Shown: positions 34,140 through 42,536 of the stretch, piece by piece
How the letters are laid out: each line of letters begins with the position of its first letter
How positions within the stretch are numbered: the stretch's first letter is position 1
Source of the DNA: Streptomyces sp. NRRL B-3428
GTDB lineage: Bacteria; Actinomycetota; Actinomycetes; Streptomycetales; Streptomycetaceae
DNA length: 64,000 bases
Reading direction: 5' to 3'
NCBI GenBank assembly: GCA_000721375.1
Contig: JOGW01000008.1
Span: 62,001 to 126,000 of the forward strand
Translations under genes and position numbers: made by a program
The notes under the pieces: model-generated
The model's input: only the letters and a program-made list of their open reading frames with translations
Database searches by the model: none
What the model was told of the DNA's origin: nothing

Positions 34140-35536
34140 GCCGCCTCCTCGAACAGATGGTCGTGGGGGCGGCCGAGGGTGCCGAGTGCGGCCCGCGCGG
34201 CCGCTGCGCCGCTGCGTACGGCGCTCTCCATGGTCGCGGGCCACCCGGTGGCGGTCCACGCGCCGGCCAGGTACAGACCGGGGGCTCTGGTGCGCGGGCC
34301 CGGCCTGAGCCGGCCCACGCCCGGGGTGGGGGCGAACGTCGCGGTGCGTTCGCGCGTGACGAAGAAGTCGCGCACCTGGGCGCCGCGCGCGGCCGGCAAC
34401 AGCCGCTCCAGCTCGGGCAGATAGCGCTCACGCAGCTCCGAGACCGGGGTGTCGATCTCGTCCTGCGCGATGGACTGCGACACGGCGAGGTACTGCCCGC
34501 CGCCGTTCAGCCCCGAGGCCTCCGTGCGGTCGAAGACCCACTGCACGGGCGTGCCGAGTGCTGCGAAGAAGGGCTGCTTGAGGACCTTGCGGTCGTAGAT
34601 CACATGGATGTTGAGAATCGGCGCGGTGCCGATGCCGAGCAGCTGGTCCTTGGCGTCCAGAGCGTCGTCGGGGAGCAGGGCGTACGCCTCGTGCTGCGGT
34701 ACGGCGAGGACGACGGTGTCCGCGTCGAGCTCCTCGGAGTCCGTACGCACACGCCAACCGCCTTCGTCCGTACGGAAGACACCCGCGACCTTGGCGCGCA
34801 GCTCCGTGCGGACACCGGACTTGTCGAGTGCCTCGCGGGCGAGCCGGTCGTGCAGGTCGCCGAGCGGGACACGGGCCCAGCCGATGTCGGCCGCGCCCGG
34901 TTCGGAGAGCAGCCCGGTCTTGAAGACCATGGCCGCCAGGCCGAGGGAGGAGTCACCCGCGACGGCGTTCAGCGTGGCGATTCCGACGAGATCCCAGAGC
35001 GCCTCGATCGCGCGTGCCGACTGCCCGTGGCGCGCGAGCCAGCTGCCGAAGTCCTCGTCGTCGAGCGCGGGATCGGCGAGATCGAGCCCCTTGAGCGCGA
35101 GCGCCGCCCGGCCGACCTTGGCGCGCTCGGCGAGCGAGAGATGCGGATACGTGGCGAGGCTCTTGGCCAGATGCAGCGGTACGGGCAGACCGGCGCGCCG
35201 CAGTCGCCCGAGCCGCGGGCTCGCGGGCGCGACATCGAGCACGGGAACGTCGAGACGGTCCTGCAGCGGTGCGAGCGCGGCGCCGTCCACACGGTCGAGG
35301 AACCAGCGGTACGCCGTACAGCAGCGCAAGTAGACATGCTGACCGTTGTCCACGGTCAGCTCGCCGCGCTGGAACGAGAACGCGAGGCCGCCGAGCCGCG
35401 GCCGGCCTTCGAGCAGGGTCACGTCCAGACCCGCGTCGGCAAGACCCAGCGCCGCCGTGATGCCGGCCAGTCCGCCGCCGACGACCACGGCGGACCTGCG
35501 CGCTTCGCCGTCGGCCTGCGCTTCCTGCGCGCTCAT
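34136..35536 (-). CDS. hpnE: Hydroxysqualene/squalene-forming flavoprotein HpnE
   Basis: It encodes 466 residues from ATG 35536 with GGGGGAGG 4 bases upstream. The FAD dinucleotide motif is VVVGGGLAGITAALGLADAG near residue 17. The amine-oxidase/phytoene-desaturase fold follows, ending in GLYLAGAWTATGWPATMESAVRSG (quoted in part: LYLAGAWTATGWPATMES). It reduces hydroxysqualene to squalene, the last step before shc. Its ATG overlaps the stop of the 62-codon ORF. Confidence 0.93.
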   Translation of the reverse strand: MSAQEAQADGEARRSAVVVGGGLAGITAALGLADAGLDVTLLEGRPRLGGLAFSFQRGELTVDNGQHVYLRCCTAYRWFLDRVDGAALAPLQDRLDVPVLDVAPASPRLGRLRRAGLPVPLHLAKSLATYPHLSLAERAKVGRAALALKGLDLADPALDDEDFGSWLARHGQSARAIEALWDLVGIATLNAVAGDSSLGLAAMVFKTGLLSEPGAADIGWARVPLGDLHDRLAREALDKSGVRTELRAKVAGVFRTDEGGWRVRTDSEELDADTVVLAVPQHEAYALLPDDALDAKDQLLGIGTAPILNIHVIYDRKVLKQPFFAALGTPVQWVFDRTEASGLNGGGQYLAVSQSIAQDEIDTPVSELRERYLPELERLLPAARGAQVRDFFVTRERTATFAPTPGVGRLRPGPRTRAPGLYLAGAWTATGWPATMESAVRSGAAAARAALGTLGRPHDHLFEEAA

Positions 35537-35721
35537 ACGTCCTCCCCCGTGGCCCTGCCCGGGATGAACTCCTGGTGGGTCATCTCAGTCAGGGACGCCG
35601 ATCGCCGGTGGAGGGTTGCTTGTCGGTTGGGGTGATTTGCCCGGGCATCGTAAGGGATGCGGGCGTAGGTCGGGATGATGAGGCACACCCCGTACAAACA
35701 ACGAGGAGACCGCATGGTCAC
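35533..35721 (-). CDS. 62-codon ORF coupled between hpnD and hpnE
   Basis: GTG 35721 overlaps the hpnD stop by 4 bases (GTGA), and the ORF stop overlaps the hpnE ATG by 4 bases (ATGA). GGGAGG lies 5 bases before the GTG. About three quarters of its codons end in G or C, lower than its neighbours but above random. The product is basic and Pro/Arg-containing. It ends with RQATLHRRSASLTEMTHQEF, which from memory resembles short Streptomyces ORFs called DUF6380. It fills what would otherwise be the only long gap in this part of the operon. Function unknown. Confidence 0.6.
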   Translation of the reverse strand: MTMRSPRCLYGVCLIIPTYARIPYDARANHPNRQATLHRRSASLTEMTHQEFIPGRATGEDV

Positions 35722-36680
35722 GCCCGCCTCCCGGCGGATGTGTGCCGGGTGATGGCGCGGGCGTCGAATCCGGACAGACCGCGCACCGCCACGTAGGCCT
35801 TCTCGCGCCCGGGCAGCGAGACGCGGCCGCGCAGAACCGCCTCGGGATCGCGCTCGATGCGGTCCAGGAGGCGGCGGTAGATTCCGGCCATCGCGGCGAC
35901 ACAGGCACCGCTGCGGCGGTCCAGCATCGGCAGCAGCCGGTAGCCCTCGGCGAACAGGGCGCGGGCGCGGCGCACTTCGAAGTGGACGAGGCCGACGAAG
36001 TCCGAACCGGGCGGGGGTTCCGCGGAGGCGAAACCGGCCGCGCAGCCGAACTTGGCCAGGTCGTCGGCCGGCAGGTAGGTGCGGCCGCCCGCCGGCTGAG
36101 CGGCGTCCTCGCGAACGTCCCTGAGGATGTTGGTGAGTTGGAGGGCGAGGCCGAGCGTGTCGGCGTACTCCGCGGCGCGTTCGGTATTGCGTGCGCCGGG
36201 CGCGGTGCCGAACACGCCGAGCGAGAGCCGGCCGATGGCGCCCGCGACACAGCGGCAGTAGACCTTGAGGTCGTCCCAGGTCTCGTACGTCTCGCCGCGC
36301 ACGTCCATCAGGACGCCGTCGATCAGCTCGTCGAGCCCGTCCAGCGGGATCGGGAAGGCCTGGGCCGCGTGCGCGAGCGCGACGCCCACCGGATCGGTGT
36401 CGTCCTCGTCGATCCGGCCCCCGCGCACGCGGTCGAGCAGGGCGCGGGTGTCCTCGAGGCGGGCCTGCTTGACCTCGGGCGCGAGCGCACCGTCACCGAT
36501 GTCGTCGACACGGCGCGAGAACGCGTACAGCGCGGACATGGCGCGGCGCTTCGGCGCGGGCAGCAGCCTGATTCCGTAGGCGAAATTACGCGCCTGCTGC
36601 CCGGTGACGGCCTCGCAGTAGCTGTACGCGGCGAGCACCGGGGCACTGACGGTGTTGATCCCCTCCACGGCCTCGCTCAC
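35718..36680 (-). CDS. hpnD: Presqualene diphosphate synthase HpnD
   Basis: It encodes 320 residues from GTG 36680, overlapping the hpnC stop (GTGA). Squalene/phytoene-synthase motifs: YAFSRRVDDIGDG (Asp-rich 1) and LTNILRDVREDAA (Asp-rich 2), plus a YCEAVT start. It couples two farnesyl diphosphates to presqualene diphosphate. It acts with HpnC and HpnE. Confidence 0.93.
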   Translation of the reverse strand: MSEAVEGINTVSAPVLAAYSYCEAVTGQQARNFAYGIRLLPAPKRRAMSALYAFSRRVDDIGDGALAPEVKQARLEDTRALLDRVRGGRIDEDDTDPVGVALAHAAQAFPIPLDGLDELIDGVLMDVRGETYETWDDLKVYCRCVAGAIGRLSLGVFGTAPGARNTERAAEYADTLGLALQLTNILRDVREDAAQPAGGRTYLPADDLAKFGCAAGFASAEPPPGSDFVGLVHFEVRRARALFAEGYRLLPMLDRRSGACVAAMAGIYRRLLDRIERDPEAVLRGRVSLPGREKAYVAVRGLSGFDARAITRHTSAGRRA

Positions 36681-37612
36681 CCCTCTCTACGTTCGGATCG
36701 CAGAACTGCGCCCACCTCGCGCAGCAACTGGGGCTTGGTGGGCTTGGGTGGTCCTGGGAGCACGTCGTACTGAGCGGCGGCGATGGCACGCAGCGCCGCC
36801 CGCCCCCCGGCGACGAAGCCGGCGAGCAAGAGCTTGAGCCTGCCGTGGACGCTACCCACGAGGGGGGTGCCTTCATTCAGGAGACGGCGGGCGCGTTCTG
36901 CTTCGTATGCGATCAGTGAGCGCACTGCGGCGCCCGCGTGCGGCTGCGCCAGATCGGACTCCTGCACCGAGCAGCGCACCATGTCCTCGGCCGGCAGATA
37001 GATCCGGTCACGGGCGAGGTCCTCGGAAACGTCCTGGAGATGCTCGACGATCTGCAGCGCGGTGCACACCGCGTCCGAGCGCCGTACGCGCTCGGGGCTC
37101 TCGGTACCGGTGACCGCGAGGACGAGACGGCCCACGGGGTTGGCCGACAGTTCGCAGTACGCGACCAGGTCGTCGTACGTCTCGTACCGGCTGACCAGCT
37201 GGTCCTGGCGGTTCGCGGCGATCAGGCCGAGGAACGGCTCGGGGGTCAGCGCGCGGCGGCGCACCGTGGGCTGCAGGCGCCGGAGCAGTGGGTGGCCCGG
37301 GGTGCCGTCGAAGACCTTGCGCAGATCGGTCTCGAACGCGTCGAGCATGGCCAGGCGGTCTCCCCCACTCTCGGCTGCGCTCGAGCGGGAGGTGCCCCCC
37401 GTCTGCCCCGGGTCGAGGCCGAGGGCCAGGGCGTCGGCCCCGCCGGGTGCCAGATCGCCGTCGCCGATGTCATCCACGAGGCGGGCGAAGCCGTAGACCG
37501 CCATCAGATCCTCGCGCCAGGCCTTGGGCAGAAAGAACGGGGCCACCGGAAAGTTCTCGTCGGCGGCCTTGTCCAGCGTCATCCGCTCCTGGACTTCCGG
37601 GGTGCTCGTCAT
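36677..37612 (-). CDS. hpnC: Hydroxysqualene synthase HpnC, with an in-frame repeat insertion
   Basis: It encodes 311 residues from ATG 37612; upstream in-frame starts lack support. Motifs: ARLVDDIGDGDLAPGG (Asp-rich 1, about residue 44) and IVEHLQDVSEDLARDR (Asp-rich 2). It converts presqualene diphosphate to hydroxysqualene. At residues about 68-88, just after the first motif, lies a Gly/Ser-rich stretch (GQTGGTSRSSAAESGGD) encoded by a repetitive element (37361-37400). The frame is kept, so the enzyme is probably active. It is the first gene of the hopanoid operon. Confidence 0.92.
   Translation of the reverse strand: MTSTPEVQERMTLDKAADENFPVAPFFLPKAWREDLMAVYGFARLVDDIGDGDLAPGGADALALGLDPGQTGGTSRSSAAESGGDRLAMLDAFETDLRKVFDGTPGHPLLRRLQPTVRRRALTPEPFLGLIAANRQDQLVSRYETYDDLVAYCELSANPVGRLVLAVTGTESPERVRRSDAVCTALQIVEHLQDVSEDLARDRIYLPAEDMVRCSVQESDLAQPHAGAAVRSLIAYEAERARRLLNEGTPLVGSVHGRLKLLLAGFVAGGRAALRAIAAAQYDVLPGPPKPTKPQLLREVGAVLRSERREG
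37361..37400. repeat. Streptomyces-type short repetitive element inside hpnC
   Basis: A 40-base G-block/C-block element with internal CTCGAGCGCAGCCGAGAG on the minus strand, flanked by GGGGG and GGGGGA. It shares CTCGAGCGCA, GCCGAGAG and a TGGGGA-type end with the element at 57594-57632. From memory such elements are scattered in many Streptomyces intergenic regions; here one is inside a gene. Confidence 0.8.
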
Positions 37613-37906
37613 CGGCCGCCGCCTGCCCGAAAGCGGGTCGAAGGGACGGCGAAACACTGTCCGAGCTGGGAGTTTTCCGTAGCCATGGCCGTCACTCTCC
37701 CGTTCTACACTGCCGACGCAATACACCGTATTTCGGACACGCCGCCCGACCGATCCAGCTTACGTTGTACAGCGCCGGGCGGAATGCCGGGGTGTTCTGC
37801 ACATCACAACAACGCAGCTATTCATGTCAACCTTCCTGGCACAGAAGGAAGTTGACCAGGAATTGACCTTTCACCCGACCGGACGGGTCATACAGCCCCG
37901 GACGCA
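37613..37906. other. Promoter region of the hopanoid operon, with an imperfect palindrome
   Basis: AT-richer than surrounding genes. GTCAACCTTCC (37826-37836) and GGAAGTTGAC (37847-37856) form an inverted repeat with a one-base bulge, a candidate operator about 215 bases upstream of hpnC. A TAGAAC at about 37705-37710 on the minus strand could be a -10, without a clear -35. Confidence 0.45.
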
Positions 37907-37940
37907 CGAGAGCCCCGCCAAGGTTGCAGCGGGGCTCTCG
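37907..37940. terminator. Terminator of the polymer/exporter gene group
   Basis: Twelve-base perfect arms (37907-37918 and 37929-37940) with a 10-base loop lie 14 bases past the ABC ATPase stop on the minus strand. Confidence 0.85.
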
Positions 37941-37953
37941 CACGTTCGAACGG

Positions 37954-38733
37954 CTACTTGCCGGTGAACTTCTCGTACTCCTTCAGGACCTCATCCGTGG
38001 CCCCGTCCATCCGCAGCTCACCGCGTTCGAGCCAGAGCACCCGGTCGCAGGTGTCGCGGATGGACTTGTTGTTGTGGCTGACCAGGAAGACCGTGCCGGC
38101 CTCCTTGCGCAGCTCCCTGATACGGGCCTCGGAGCGCTTCTGGAACTTGCGGTCGCCGGTGGCGAGCGCCTCGTCGATCATGAGGACGTCGTGGTCCTTG
38201 GCGGCCGCGATGGAGAAGCGCAGGCGGGCGGCCATACCGGAGGAGTACGTACGCATCGGCAGGGTGATGAAGTCGCCCTTCTCGTTGATGCCCGAGAAGT
38301 CGACGATCTCCTGGTAGCGCTCGCGGATCTGCTCGCGGGTCATGCCCATCGCGAGCCCGCCGAGTATGACGTTGCGCTCGCCGGTCAGGTCGTTCATCAG
38401 AGCCGCGTTCACGCCGAGCAGCGAGGGCTGACCGTCGGTGTAGACCGTGCCGCTCTCGGCGGGCAGGAGGCCGGCGATGGCGCGCAGGAGCGTGGACTTT
38501 CCGGAGCCGTTGGAGCCGATCAGGCCCACCGCCTCGCCGCGGTACGCGGTGAAGCTGACGCCGCGCACGGCGTGCACCTTGCGTACGCCGCGCTCCTCGC
38601 CGCGCTTGAACATCCGGCTGAGCGCCGAGGTGGCGCTGCCCTTGCCGGTCTTGGCCCCGTTGACGCGGTAGACGATGTGCAGCTCGTCCGCGATGACGGT
38701 GGGGACCTTCGCGTCGTTCAGTGTCTCAGCCAC
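37954..38733 (-). CDS. ABC exporter ATPase, Wzt/TagH type
   Basis: It encodes 259 residues from GTG 38733, overlapping the permease stop by 8 bases. Walker A GSNGSGKST (about residue 72), signature YSSGMAARLRFS and Walker B DVLMIDEALATGD are present. The N-terminal lead (HIVYRVNGAK) and compact length match teichoic-acid/polysaccharide exporters, without the extra C-terminal sugar-binding domain of some Wzt proteins. With the adjacent permease it should flip a lipid-linked polymer out of the cell. Confidence 0.9.
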   Translation of the reverse strand: MAETLNDAKVPTVIADELHIVYRVNGAKTGKGSATSALSRMFKRGEERGVRKVHAVRGVSFTAYRGEAVGLIGSNGSGKSTLLRAIAGLLPAESGTVYTDGQPSLLGVNAALMNDLTGERNVILGGLAMGMTREQIRERYQEIVDFSGINEKGDFITLPMRTYSSGMAARLRFSIAAAKDHDVLMIDEALATGDRKFQKRSEARIRELRKEAGTVFLVSHNNKSIRDTCDRVLWLERGELRMDGATDEVLKEYEKFTGK

Positions 38734-39673
38734 GGCCGTAGCGCTCCTCAGCCTTCCAGAAGTACACAAAGCCGATGATGCCCGTCACCACGGCCCAGCC
38801 CAGCGCGAGGGCCCAGACGTGCGGCGGCAGCGGGTTGAACTCGGTGATGCCGTCGATCAGCGCGTACCGCATCAGGTCCATGTAGACAGCCGCGGGGTTG
38901 GCCAGCAGCACGTCGGCTACCCAGGACGGGGCGTTCGCCTTCGCGAGCATGGGGGCCAGCGGGAACATCACGCCGGACGCATACATCCACGTGCGCAGGA
39001 TGAAGGGCATCAGCTGGGCGAGGTCCGGGGTCTTGCTGCCCATCCGCGCCATGATCATCGACAGGCCGACGTTGAAGATGAACTGCAGCATCAGGCAAGG
39101 GATGATCAGGAGCCACGACAGGCTGGGGTAGTGCCCGAAGCCGAGCAGCACCGCGAAGAGCACGATCATCGAGAACAGAAGTTGCTGCAGCTGCTGGAGC
39201 GAGAACGAGATGGGCAGCGACGCACGCGGGAAGTGCAGCGCCCGCACCAGCCCGAGGTTCCCGGCGATCGACCGCACGCCCGCCATCACCGAGCTCTGCG
39301 TGAAGGTGAACACGAAGACACCCGTGACGAGGAACGGGATGTACATGTCGTTCTGCATACCGCCGCGGCCGCCCATGAGCAGGCCGAAGATGAAGAAGTA
39401 CACCGCCGCGTTGAGCAACGGCGTGACCACCTGCCACAGCTGTCCCAGCTTGGCCTGGCTGTACTGTGCGGTCAGCTTGGCCTGGGAGAACGCGAGGATG
39501 AAGTGGCGCCGGCCCCAGAGCTGGTGCACGTACTCCAGCAGGCCCGGACGGGCCCCGCTCTGGCTGAGGCCGTATTTCGCGGCCAGCTCGGCGCGCGAGA
39601 GCCGGTCGTCAGGGGACGGTTGCCCCAAGGACGTTGTCACCGTGACACCGCCGTCATGCGTCGTCTCACTCAC
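38726..39673 (-). CDS. ABC exporter permease, Wzm/TagG type
   Basis: It encodes 315 residues from GTG 39673. An N-terminal cytoplasmic part is followed by the ABC-2 entry YSQAKLGQLWQVVTPLLNAA and six hydrophobic segments. It pairs with the ATPase gene it overlaps. The preceding 151-base gap may hold an internal promoter. Confidence 0.9.
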   Translation of the reverse strand: MSETTHDGGVTVTTSLGQPSPDDRLSRAELAAKYGLSQSGARPGLLEYVHQLWGRRHFILAFSQAKLTAQYSQAKLGQLWQVVTPLLNAAVYFFIFGLLMGGRGGMQNDMYIPFLVTGVFVFTFTQSSVMAGVRSIAGNLGLVRALHFPRASLPISFSLQQLQQLLFSMIVLFAVLLGFGHYPSLSWLLIIPCLMLQFIFNVGLSMIMARMGSKTPDLAQLMPFILRTWMYASGVMFPLAPMLAKANAPSWVADVLLANPAAVYMDLMRYALIDGITEFNPLPPHVWALALGWAVVTGIIGFVYFWKAEERYGRG

Positions 39674-39824
39674 AAGTGGAAACTTTCGTCTTCTTGAATG
39701 CGCCGGGGGGTTCGCGCGCAGATGAGCACCTGGGTCGGCCGGGGTTCGGGGCCCGCGGCGGAGCCGCTGATGTCACTACCCCGGGAAAATACGGTCGGCC
39801 CGAATGTTCTCAGACACGAGCTTG

Positions 39825-40718
39825 TCAGATGACAGGAGGTCGGCCCAGTCGGGTCAGCCGCCACACTGTCCGCCACTTCATGGGGCGACGGGGACCGCAG
39901 GGGGTGCGCCAGCCCTCCTTGAAGCCGCCGAACCATGCTCGCAGTGCGGGCCGGGAGGGACGGCGCAGCAGGGTCAGCAGCATCCACACGCCCAGGTAGA
40001 CCGGGACCAGGGGCGCCGGCAGATTGCGCCGGGCGAGCCAGACACGGTTGCGGGCGACCATCCGGTGGTAGACCGCGTGCCGCGAAGGGGCGGTCGTCGG
40101 GTGGTACAGGACCATGTCCGCGCGGTAGTCGATCATCCAGCCGACGTCGAGCGCCCGCCAGGCCAGATCGGTCTCCTCGTGCGCGTAGAAGAACTCGTCG
40201 GGCAACCCGCCGACCTCGGCGAACACCTTCGTCCGTACGGCATTGGCGCCGCCGAGGAAGGTGGTGACCCGGGAGCTGTGCATCGGGTCGGAGGCCCGCA
40301 GCCGTGGCACGTGCCGGCGCTGGGTCTCCCCCGTGTCGGGGTCCGCGATCCGGAAGCTGATGATGCCGAGCTTCGGGTCCGCGGTGAAGGCCTGACGGCA
40401 CAGCTGCGCCGTGTCGTGCTGGGCGAGCAGGCCGTCGTCGTCCAGGAACAGCAGGATGTCGACGTCCTTGCCGGCCTTCCCGAAGGCCTCAATCCCGACG
40501 TTGCGCCCGCCGGGGATGCCGAGGTTCTCGGGCAGCTCGACGGTCCTGACCCCCGCGGGGACGTCCGGGACCGGGGAGCCGTTGCCGACGACGACCACCT
40601 CGATCCGGTCGCCGTCCTGCTTGGCCACCGAGTCGAGCAGTGCGCGCAGTTCGTCAGGCCGGTTGCCCATCGTGATGATGACGGCACCGATCTTCAACTG
40701 CTCGGCTCGTACGGTCAC
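39825..40718 (-). CDS. Family 2 glycosyltransferase
   Basis: It encodes 297 residues from GTG 40718, overlapping the upstream stop (GTGA). GT-A features: AVIITMGNRPDELRALLDSV, the metal motif LFLDDDGLL (about residue 94), LGGANAVRTKVFAEVGG and the acceptor-side EETDLAWRALDVGW. The C-terminus is hydrophobic and basic, suiting membrane association. It probably adds a sugar to the lipid-linked intermediate of this cluster; donor unknown. Confidence 0.88.
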   Translation of the reverse strand: MTVRAEQLKIGAVIITMGNRPDELRALLDSVAKQDGDRIEVVVVGNGSPVPDVPAGVRTVELPENLGIPGGRNVGIEAFGKAGKDVDILLFLDDDGLLAQHDTAQLCRQAFTADPKLGIISFRIADPDTGETQRRHVPRLRASDPMHSSRVTTFLGGANAVRTKVFAEVGGLPDEFFYAHEETDLAWRALDVGWMIDYRADMVLYHPTTAPSRHAVYHRMVARNRVWLARRNLPAPLVPVYLGVWMLLTLLRRPSRPALRAWFGGFKEGWRTPCGPRRPMKWRTVWRLTRLGRPPVI

Positions 40719-41494
40719 TTCAGCCTGCTCGAAGCCAGAATGGACACGAGGTGCAGCAGCGTCTGGAGCAGGGCGATGCCGGCGAGCACCGCGACACCGA
40801 GGCGCGAGAAGTACAGGTCGCCGCGCATCTGGTCCACGATCGCGAGGACCAGGATCAGGAGCGAGGCCTCGATACCGAGCACCAGGCGGTGGAACTTCAG
40901 CGCGGCCGCGGCCCTGCGGGCCAGCGCCATCCCGGAGGAACGGATCTCGCTCGCGGCCTCCTGGACCACGGGCTTGCCCGCCTGGTGCCGGGCCACGCCG
41001 ACCAGGTCCGTCTCGGACTTGATCAGGATGGCGCCGAGCGCGGCGAGCGTGCCGAGGAACGCCCACAGCCAGTCGATCCGGCCCTCGCCCCAGATGTCGG
41101 CGGCGCGCAGACCGAAGCCGACCAGGACGGCGGCGTCGCAGAGGTACGCGGCGACACGGTCCAGGTAGACACCGGCCAGCGAGTACTGCTTCTTGTAACG
41201 GGCCAGTTCACCGTCGACACAGTCGAGGAGCAGGTAGAGCTGCACCATCACCACACCGAGCACCGCGCCCCAGATACCGGGGACCAGCAGGGCGGGTGCG
41301 GCGAGGGCGCCAGCGAGGGTCATCACGTAGGTCACCTGGTTCGGGGTGATCTTCGTGTTCACGAGGTGGCGGTCCACACGCAGCGAGACCTCGCGCATGT
41401 AGAGCCGGCCGGCCCAGTGCTCGCCGCTGCGGCGGTCCTTCACCCCGGCGGGGTGAACGATCGGGCGCAGTTCAGCTACCGATGGCTTTTGCAT
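40715..41494 (-). CDS. CDP-alcohol phosphotransferase (membrane)
   Basis: It encodes 259 residues from ATG 41494, overlapping the upstream gene by 23 bases. The catalytic motif is DCVDGELARYKKQYSLAG followed by VYLD (D-x2-DG-x2-AR-x8-G-x3-D, last Asp shifted) around residue 90. Several membrane segments follow. The family displaces CMP from CDP-alcohols. Here it may move a polyol phosphate made by the neighbouring dehydrogenase and nucleotidyltransferase. Confidence 0.88.
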   Translation of the reverse strand: MQKPSVAELRPIVHPAGVKDRRSGEHWAGRLYMREVSLRVDRHLVNTKITPNQVTYVMTLAGALAAPALLVPGIWGAVLGVVMVQLYLLLDCVDGELARYKKQYSLAGVYLDRVAAYLCDAAVLVGFGLRAADIWGEGRIDWLWAFLGTLAALGAILIKSETDLVGVARHQAGKPVVQEAASEIRSSGMALARRAAAALKFHRLVLGIEASLLILVLAIVDQMRGDLYFSRLGVAVLAGIALLQTLLHLVSILASSRLK

Positions 41495-42536
41495 AGTCGG
41501 CGTAAGCGTCCTTGATCTGGTCGGCGTTGTAGTCGAGGTGCTCGAGGATCGTGTAGCGGCCGGGACGGGTCTGCGGGGCGAAGAGCACCGCGTCGACCAG
41601 GTCCTGGTCGCTGTAGCCCATCTCGTGGGCGAGTACGGGCAGTCCGTGGCGCCGCAGAGTCTGGGCCATCTCGCCCGCGGTCTCGAGATCACCGCGGAGG
41701 AACGTGGCGAAGGCGCCACCGAATCCGCACTGCTCGCCGTGGAGCGCGTTGCGCTTGGGGAAGAGCAGGTCGAAGGCGTGGCTGATCTCGTGACAGGCAC
41801 CCGAGGCGGGCCTGGAGTCACCGGCGACCGACATGGAGAGCCCGCACATCACCAGCGACTCGGCGAGCACCGTCAGGAAGGCGTCGTCCCCGACGCCGCC
41901 CGGGTGGCGCAGCACCGCGTGGGCGGACTGGCGGGCCATGGAGGCGGCCAGGCCGTCGACGAGCTCGCCGTTGACCTTGTTCGAGAGCTCCCAGTCGGCG
42001 ACGCAGGAGATCTTGCAGATGACGTCGCCGACGCCGGCGCGCACGAAGCGGACCGGGGCGTCACGGATGACATCGAGGTCGATGACCACCCCGATCGGGC
42101 TCGGCACACCGTACGAGCCGCGGCCCGCATCGTTGTCGAGCGTGGCGACCGGCGAGCACAGACCGTCGTGCGCGAGGTTGGTCGCCACCGCGACCAGCGG
42201 AAGCCCGACACGGGCCGCCGCGTACTTCGCGCAGTCGACGACCTTGCCGCCGCCGAGGGACACCAGGGCGTCGTACCGTCCGGCCTTCTTGACCGCGTCG
42301 GCGAGGGCGATCGCGCCGTCGAGCGTGCCGTCCGCCTGGCTGAACCACTGCGCACCCGGGAACAGCGGGGCGAAGCGCTCCTGGAGCGCCTTGCCCGAGC
42401 CGCCGCTCACCGCGAACGCGAGCTTGCCGGTGGGGGCGATGCGCTGGTCCGCCAGAATGGTCGGCAGATCGTCCAGCGCACCGGCCCGGATGTCGACGAC
42501 AACCGGGCTCGGCATCAGCCGGGTCAGTACTGGCAC
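41472..42536 (-). CDS. Iron-containing-ADH-fold dehydrogenase, sn-glycerol-1-phosphate dehydrogenase-like
   Basis: It encodes 354 residues from GTG 42536 (GGGAG 5 bases upstream; ATG 42515 lacks a site). Nucleotide binding: LVSLGGGKVVDCAKYAA. Metal ligands fit the family: Asp in ATNLAHDGLCSPVA, His in GACHEISHAFDLL and His in NALHGEQCGFGG. This set matches archaeal G1P dehydrogenase and AraM more than alcohol dehydrogenases. It would reduce dihydroxyacetone phosphate or a related keto-polyol phosphate. No PcrB-type prenyltransferase follows, so the fate of the product is unusual. Confidence 0.8.
   Translation of the reverse strand: MPVLTRLMPSPVVVDIRAGALDDLPTILADQRIAPTGKLAFAVSGGSGKALQERFAPLFPGAQWFSQADGTLDGAIALADAVKKAGRYDALVSLGGGKVVDCAKYAAARVGLPLVAVATNLAHDGLCSPVATLDNDAGRGSYGVPSPIGVVIDLDVIRDAPVRFVRAGVGDVICKISCVADWELSNKVNGELVDGLAASMARQSAHAVLRHPGGVGDDAFLTVLAESLVMCGLSMSVAGDSRPASGACHEISHAFDLLFPKRNALHGEQCGFGGAFATFLRGDLETAGEMAQTLRRHGLPVLAHEMGYSDQDLVDAVLFAPQTRPGRYTILEHLDYNADQIKDAYADYAKAIGS

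Noticed and set aside
23914..37612. Carotenoid cluster (phytoene synthase/desaturase annotation)
   Set aside because: HpnC, HpnD and HpnE resemble phytoene enzymes, but shc, hpnG and hpnH in the same operon show a hopanoid pathway, and no lycopene cyclase is present.
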